From Candidatus Cloacimonadota bacterium (GTDB lineage Bacteria > Cloacimonadota > Cloacimonadia > Cloacimonadales > TCS61), in contig JAUVKM010000059.1 of NCBI GenBank assembly GCA_030596265.1, positions 1-9,469 on the forward strand: a stretch of DNA of 9,469 bases. Reading direction: 5' to 3'. Made by a program: the position numbers and the translations under genes. Position 1 is the first letter of the stretch. Each line of letters opens with the position of its first letter. This document shows, one piece after another, positions 6,061 through 9,469 of the stretch. Under the pieces are notes generated by a model, which saw only the letters and a program-made list of their open reading frames with translations, had not been told where the DNA came from and searched no databases.

Positions 6061-7677
6061 ATGAAAAAAATGATCTTACCAATTTTGTTGATTTTATTTT
6101 TAATTGGTTGTTCGATACCTGATGAAATCGGTTTACCGTCATGGACAGTACCGATTCGTTTGGTAATATTAAATGATACATTTGATGCCGAGGTTATTGC
6201 TACAGAGGTTGGTTCATTTCAGGCAAATGGTGATACGCTCCAGTTTTATGAAATTGTATCGGAATCACAGTATTTTGGGGATATTGAAATTGATGATACC
6301 GAAGTACATAACACTTCATATACACTTGGTGAAGTTGCGCCATCTGAAGTTGCACTATTAAATGGACAGCCGGTTAATGTCTTACCAAATTATCCAGATT
6401 ACACAATTCCATTTGAGATAGCAAAAGATTTTGAACCATTTGATGAGTTTGAACAAATCAAATTTGTGAGTGGGAATTTAAATATTACAATTACTAATAA
6501 TACTGTTTTCTGGCTTGGTAATGCTCCTGGAGGATTACCATTAATAGTTCAGATTCTCGATGATAATAGTGTTCTCATGGTTGAAGAAGCTATATTTGAA
6601 AATGTTGCACCACATGGTGGTTCTGCTACTGGAGTTATAAGTCTTGCAGATAGTTTGATCGGTAATAATATTACAATTAATCTTATTGGTGAAGGAGATA
6701 TAACTGACAATAGTACGGCTACAATAGATACTTCAGCAACCGTACAAATGGATATCCAAATTACTGATATTCAAGCTGAATATGTGATAAATGCTTTGAT
6801 CCCATCACAGCAAATAGAACTTATTGAAGGCTACCAGGATATTGATCTTGTACAACCTGAGATTGTGGATGAAGATAGTTTCATGTTCAGTGGTAACAGC
6901 TCGATCATCTTCACTATTGAATCTCAAATTCCTATGATTGCATCTTTTGAGCTTATATCAATACGTGATACAACAGAAATTTCATTAACTCATTATGAAG
7001 GAGAACCGATCAACCTGGATGTTGGAGAAGGAATTACCCAGATCGAGTTTACTTCGGATGAGTACAATATTAACGAAATGTTGCAGCTCATTCCTGATGG
7101 ATTTGAGTATTCAATGGATCCCTTTATTGGAGATGGAACCATAATACCTTATCTTTCATTTGATGATTCCGTCTCTATAGATTTTGAAGTAATAGCAGAT
7201 ATCCAGATATTAACTTTTGAAGAAGATGGAATTTGGATCATTCCGCTTGATGAGGGAGAGTTCAGCATTGAGACACAGGATACTGAGGCATTTGAACAAC
7301 CAATGCAAGATGCATACAGTTCTGGTAAAATAATCTTCAAGTATTGGAATAACACAGGCATGGAAGTTGGTTTTGACTTTCTTGTTTCTGATGACAGCAC
7401 TAAAATTTTCACAGAGATATTCAATTTTGAAGAACCCGATACAAGTAATGTCCAAATGTTTAGAGTTCCTCTTCTTGAGGAGACCAGCGGAGATAATTAT
7501 AAAGAATTTGAACTAAATGTGTTACAGAGTGAATTAGGATATTTTGTTAATGATTCTATTTATACTATTCCCAGGGTTCATATTTTCAGTGACGGCGATA
7601 ATCCTTGGACGGGTGGTTTGCAAATTCAAGCCGATCTGGTAATTGAAATTAATATCAGCAGTGATTTATTTGATTAG
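6061..7677 (+). CDS. Surface lipoprotein with three internal repeats, function unknown
   Basis: A 538-residue predicted lipoprotein. The N terminus is a type II signal peptide with lipobox LIGC (residues 14-17), so Cys17 would be lipidated; it is the only cysteine in the protein. The mature part is acidic, Arg-poor and beta-rich. I see three diverged copies of a module of about 140 residues. Each has a Ser-Gly turn (S137-G138, S277-G278, S421-G422) followed by a strand of the form IxF/ITITNN, a hydrophobic strand ending near an acidic DD or RD, and a later Gly/Asp turn (GEGD 210-213, GDGT 357-360, SDGD 510-513). This suggests tandem immunoglobulin- or LEA-like sandwiches; I do not recognise a named family. 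AGGAGG lies four bases before the ATG. A predicted outer-membrane barrel gene starts 17 bases after the stop, so the two products probably act together at the outer membrane. There is no T9SS sorting domain. Confidence 0.87.
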   Translation: MKKMILPILLILFLIGCSIPDEIGLPSWTVPIRLVILNDTFDAEVIATEVGSFQANGDTLQFYEIVSESQYFGDIEIDDTEVHNTSYTLGEVAPSEVALLNGQPVNVLPNYPDYTIPFEIAKDFEPFDEFEQIKFVSGNLNITITNNTVFWLGNAPGGLPLIVQILDDNSVLMVEEAIFENVAPHGGSATGVISLADSLIGNNITINLIGEGDITDNSTATIDTSATVQMDIQITDIQAEYVINALIPSQQIELIEGYQDIDLVQPEIVDEDSFMFSGNSSIIFTIESQIPMIASFELISIRDTTEISLTHYEGEPINLDVGEGITQIEFTSDEYNINEMLQLIPDGFEYSMDPFIGDGTIIPYLSFDDSVSIDFEVIADIQILTFEEDGIWIIPLDEGEFSIETQDTEAFEQPMQDAYSSGKIIFKYWNNTGMEVGFDFLVSDDSTKIFTEIFNFEEPDTSNVQMFRVPLLEETSGDNYKEFELNVLQSELGYFVNDSIYTIPRVHIFSDGDNPWTGGLQIQADLVIEINISSDLFD

Positions 7678-7694
7678 GAATAGGGAGAATACAA

Positions 7695-8918
7695 ATGAAA
7701 ATAAAAATAATAACAATATTCATATTAACGATAAGTTTAGCTTTATTCGGAAATTTTGATTTCTTCCCAGAAAATCCTGCAAATAATGCAGATAGGGTCT
7801 ATTCGCAAATTCATCTTCCTCTTTCATACGATATCAATATGAGTAACTCACTTCTCAGGCTTGATGATATGTTGATGTTTCAAGAAGGACATCAACTTAC
7901 CGATAATGAGAAGAGCATCCTGACTGCAGATGATTTTCTCATGAATTTTAATACATCCACAAGTTTTTTAAATTTTGGGCATAAATATTGGAACTTTGAA
8001 TTTGGGTTAAAAACTTACGGTAATGTAGAAATTCTGGATAAAATGTATTCCAATCTTGTGATCTATGGAAATGATACAAATAGACCATATATAAGCAATT
8101 CAGGTGAAGGAAGTATGGTGTTCTCATTCTGGAGAGCAACTTTGAATTATGCTTATCCAAAAGGTGTTAGCTTTGGGATGATCCCCGGATTATTTCCCGA
8201 AAAAGAAAGTAATTCTTTTGTAGAATATTTGAGGGATATGACACTCTATTTGGGTGCAAATATCAATTTAGATTATTCAATGATGTATGCATCGCTTGAA
8301 GAAAGTTCTCAAAGATTTGGCTCTATGTCCGATAGTCTTTATTATCATTATCAGGCTCATTTCAAGTATACTGATGAAGGTTCTGTTGGAAGATTAACGC
8401 CCTCAGTTGGATTTGGTGTTAAAGCTAAAATATTCAATGGGAATTTCCATGCTCAGATCGATGATATCTTTATGCAGTTAAACTATAAAGATCTTGCTGG
8501 CGGATGGTATGACCAGTACTACAGAAATGATCTGTTCTTTTTCGATGAAGATTATGAAGCGATTGAAGAAACATTTGTAGAGGATGATTCAACAAGAGTC
8601 AAAAACCGTTATGTAAAATTCAAACCTGGAATTAGTGTTGGAATGGATTATACGATCGTAAGTAGTTTGCAGATTATGGGTAAATACATCAATAATCAGC
8701 ATTCATACAAAAACGGATTCTCATTAGGTGCCGGATATCAATGGCGATGGTTACCATTTCAAACTGTTATGGGATATGATGACAATATATATTATGAATT
8801 CAGAACCGGATTAATATTCGATAGGTTTGAATGGCAAACAGGAGCTACATTCTATCATGGATTTTTCCGTTATGGAAAAGGAATAGGATTGAATTCATCT
8901 ATGATGTTCAAGTTCTAA
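7695..8918 (+). CDS. Predicted outer-membrane beta-barrel protein (possibly DUF5723-like)
   Basis: A 407-residue protein with a signal peptide (residues 1 to about 19, probable cut after LALFG). Alternating hydrophobic and polar strands rich in Tyr, Phe and Gly then run to the end, closing with SSMMFKF. A C-terminal aromatic residue after an alternating strand is the usual signal for barrel insertion by the BAM machinery. Strand-like phrases include NFEFGLKTYG, GVSFGMIPG, SLGAGYQWRW and RTGLIFDRFEWQTGATFY. The general plan (mature protein, barrel throughout, conserved GND-like turn near residue 125) recalls DUF5723 proteins of Bacteroidetes, but I cannot confirm that. An acidic loop around DEDYEAIEETFVEDD could face the outside or bind cations. 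The ribosome binding site AGGGAG (7682-7687) is seven bases before the ATG, and the gene follows the lipoprotein by 17 bases, indicating one operon. It ends just before a strong terminator. Confidence 0.8.
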   Translation: MKIKIITIFILTISLALFGNFDFFPENPANNADRVYSQIHLPLSYDINMSNSLLRLDDMLMFQEGHQLTDNEKSILTADDFLMNFNTSTSFLNFGHKYWNFEFGLKTYGNVEILDKMYSNLVIYGNDTNRPYISNSGEGSMVFSFWRATLNYAYPKGVSFGMIPGLFPEKESNSFVEYLRDMTLYLGANINLDYSMMYASLEESSQRFGSMSDSLYYHYQAHFKYTDEGSVGRLTPSVGFGVKAKIFNGNFHAQIDDIFMQLNYKDLAGGWYDQYYRNDLFFFDEDYEAIEETFVEDDSTRVKNRYVKFKPGISVGMDYTIVSSLQIMGKYINNQHSYKNGFSLGAGYQWRWLPFQTVMGYDDNIYYEFRTGLIFDRFEWQTGATFYHGFFRYGKGIGLNSSMMFKF

Positions 8919-8944
8919 TAATAGAAAGTAAAACAGAAATTAGG

Positions 8945-8973
8945 CAGCCTGCATTTTCGCAGGCTGTTTTTTT
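8945..8973 (+). terminator. Rho-independent terminator of the lipoprotein-barrel operon
   Basis: CAGCCTGC (8945-8952) pairs perfectly with GCAGGCTG (8959-8966) around a 6-base loop, followed by seven T residues (8967-8973). It lies 26 bases after the barrel stop codon. Its T-tract runs into the stop codon (8972-8974) of the opposing gene. Read leftward, the hairpin abuts that stop codon but lacks a clean T-tract, so it may help terminate both strands only partly. Confidence 0.95.
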
Positions 8974-9469
8974 ATAAAAGTCCCCATCTTTTTCTCAAGA
9001 ATAGTTCAATACAGAATGTGAGTAAAAAGATAACGATAATATACCATTTTTTATAAATCGGAATTTCGCTCCTCAATTTAATGATCTCATTTTCTGCTTT
9101 AGGAATCTCAAGATCAGCTGCTTTATCTATTATCCTTCCGTTTGTTTTGTTTGAAATATACGAAAGAAGCGATAAATTAATTCCTGTATCTCTGCTTTCA
9201 GGAGAAATTTGGGAAATTATGAATTCACCTTCAGTTTGTGAATTAGTTGTTTGATCAGAAATTATAAATTTGTATTTTCCGGATTGTAAATCTGAGATTT
9301 TTATGAAATGATTGTTACTTTCTTTCAACATGAAACCTTGATAAACAATTTGATTTTTAGAGTTAGTAATTGATATTTCTGCATTCAATTCTGTGATTGG
9401 TGAAAGTGTTTCATCGTATGCATGTAATTCTATCTTAATATCTTCACCAAGATTGTACGAATTTTTATT
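8972..9469 (-). CDS. C-terminal part of a BatA/VWA-type membrane protein (5' end outside window)
   Basis: The reading frame is open from the stop at 8972 to the window edge, showing the last 165 residues. The TTG at 9388 is not a convincing start because the frame reads through it with sensible sequence (for example KIELHAYDETLSP) and no ribosome binding site precedes it. The visible part begins with a beta-sandwich-like region (NAEISITNS, HFIKISDLQSGKYKFIISD). Next comes a stretch with SPESRDTGINLSLLS then TNGRIID, which matches the pattern ExxDTxxxxxLLxxIAxxTGGRxxD seen near the end of large VWA or BatA-like membrane proteins. Last is a transmembrane helix (WYIIVIFLLTFCIELFL) followed by RKRWGLL, again the usual ending in that group. 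The protein would be anchored by this helix with a short basic cytoplasmic tail. Such genes usually sit with MoxR ATPase and DUF58 genes, which would lie beyond 9469. Confidence 0.72.
   Translation of the reverse strand, partial: NKNSYNLGEDIKIELHAYDETLSPITELNAEISITNSKNQIVYQGFMLKESNNHFIKISDLQSGKYKFIISDQTTNSQTEGEFIISQISPESRDTGINLSLLSYISNKTNGRIIDKAADLEIPKAENEIIKLRSEIPIYKKWYIIVIFLLTFCIELFLRKRWGLL

Noticed and set aside
6173..6361. Rightward open frame of 62 codons inside the lipoprotein gene
   Set aside because: Out-of-frame shadow rich in Leu, His and Met with no ribosome binding site.
7149..7455. Leftward open frames inside the lipoprotein gene
   Set aside because: They overlap each other in different frames, are antisense to a well-supported gene and have low-complexity Ser- and Ile-rich translations.
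7948..8160. Leftward open frame inside the barrel gene
   Set aside because: Antisense shadow of a gene with a good ribosome binding site, signal peptide and barrel pattern; no start signal of its own.

Overview
The window looks like chromosomal DNA from an AT-rich member of the FCB superphylum, most likely Candidatus Cloacimonadota. Three things suggest this. The large secreted protein ends in a FlgD-like type IX secretion (T9SS) sorting domain containing the phrase NFPNPFNPET. It also carries an ASPM/SPD-2/Hydin-like domain and an FG-GAP/PQQ-type propeller, a mix typical of that group. Finally, a lipoprotein and an outer-membrane barrel indicate a diderm cell. The phylum is an inference; no rRNA or other phylogenetic marker is present.

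Left part (1-3280). A short nitroreductase-family gene reads rightward (77-583). Facing it are three leftward genes: a toroid-like protein of unknown function (3172-2114), a GNAT acetyltransferase fused to a YoaP-like domain (2062-1268), and a small HEPN-like protein (1179-619). The gaps of 51 and 88 bases allow one transcript. A clear leftward terminator at 3246-3274, followed at once by a TTGACA box, insulates this group from the gene upstream.

Middle (3298-6060). A leftward gene encodes an 855-residue secreted protein: signal peptide, five-repeat propeller, Hydin-like domain, eight-repeat propeller, T9SS sorting domain. A 195-base region separates it from a rightward pair. That region holds an extended -10 promoter overlapped by a near-perfect 10-base inverted repeat.

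Right part (6061-9469). A 538-residue lipoprotein and a 407-residue predicted outer-membrane barrel protein form a two-gene operon (17-base gap) that ends at a strong terminator (8945-8973). Converging on it is the 3' part of a leftward gene cut by the window edge. It resembles the C-terminal end of BatA/VWA-type membrane proteins.

The middle and right genes together read as a cell-surface module: a T9SS-exported propeller protein divergent from a lipoprotein/barrel pair. I see no mobile element, CRISPR array, tRNA, rRNA or known multigene defence system. No gene-free stretch exceeds 300 bases; the longest is 5866-6060.
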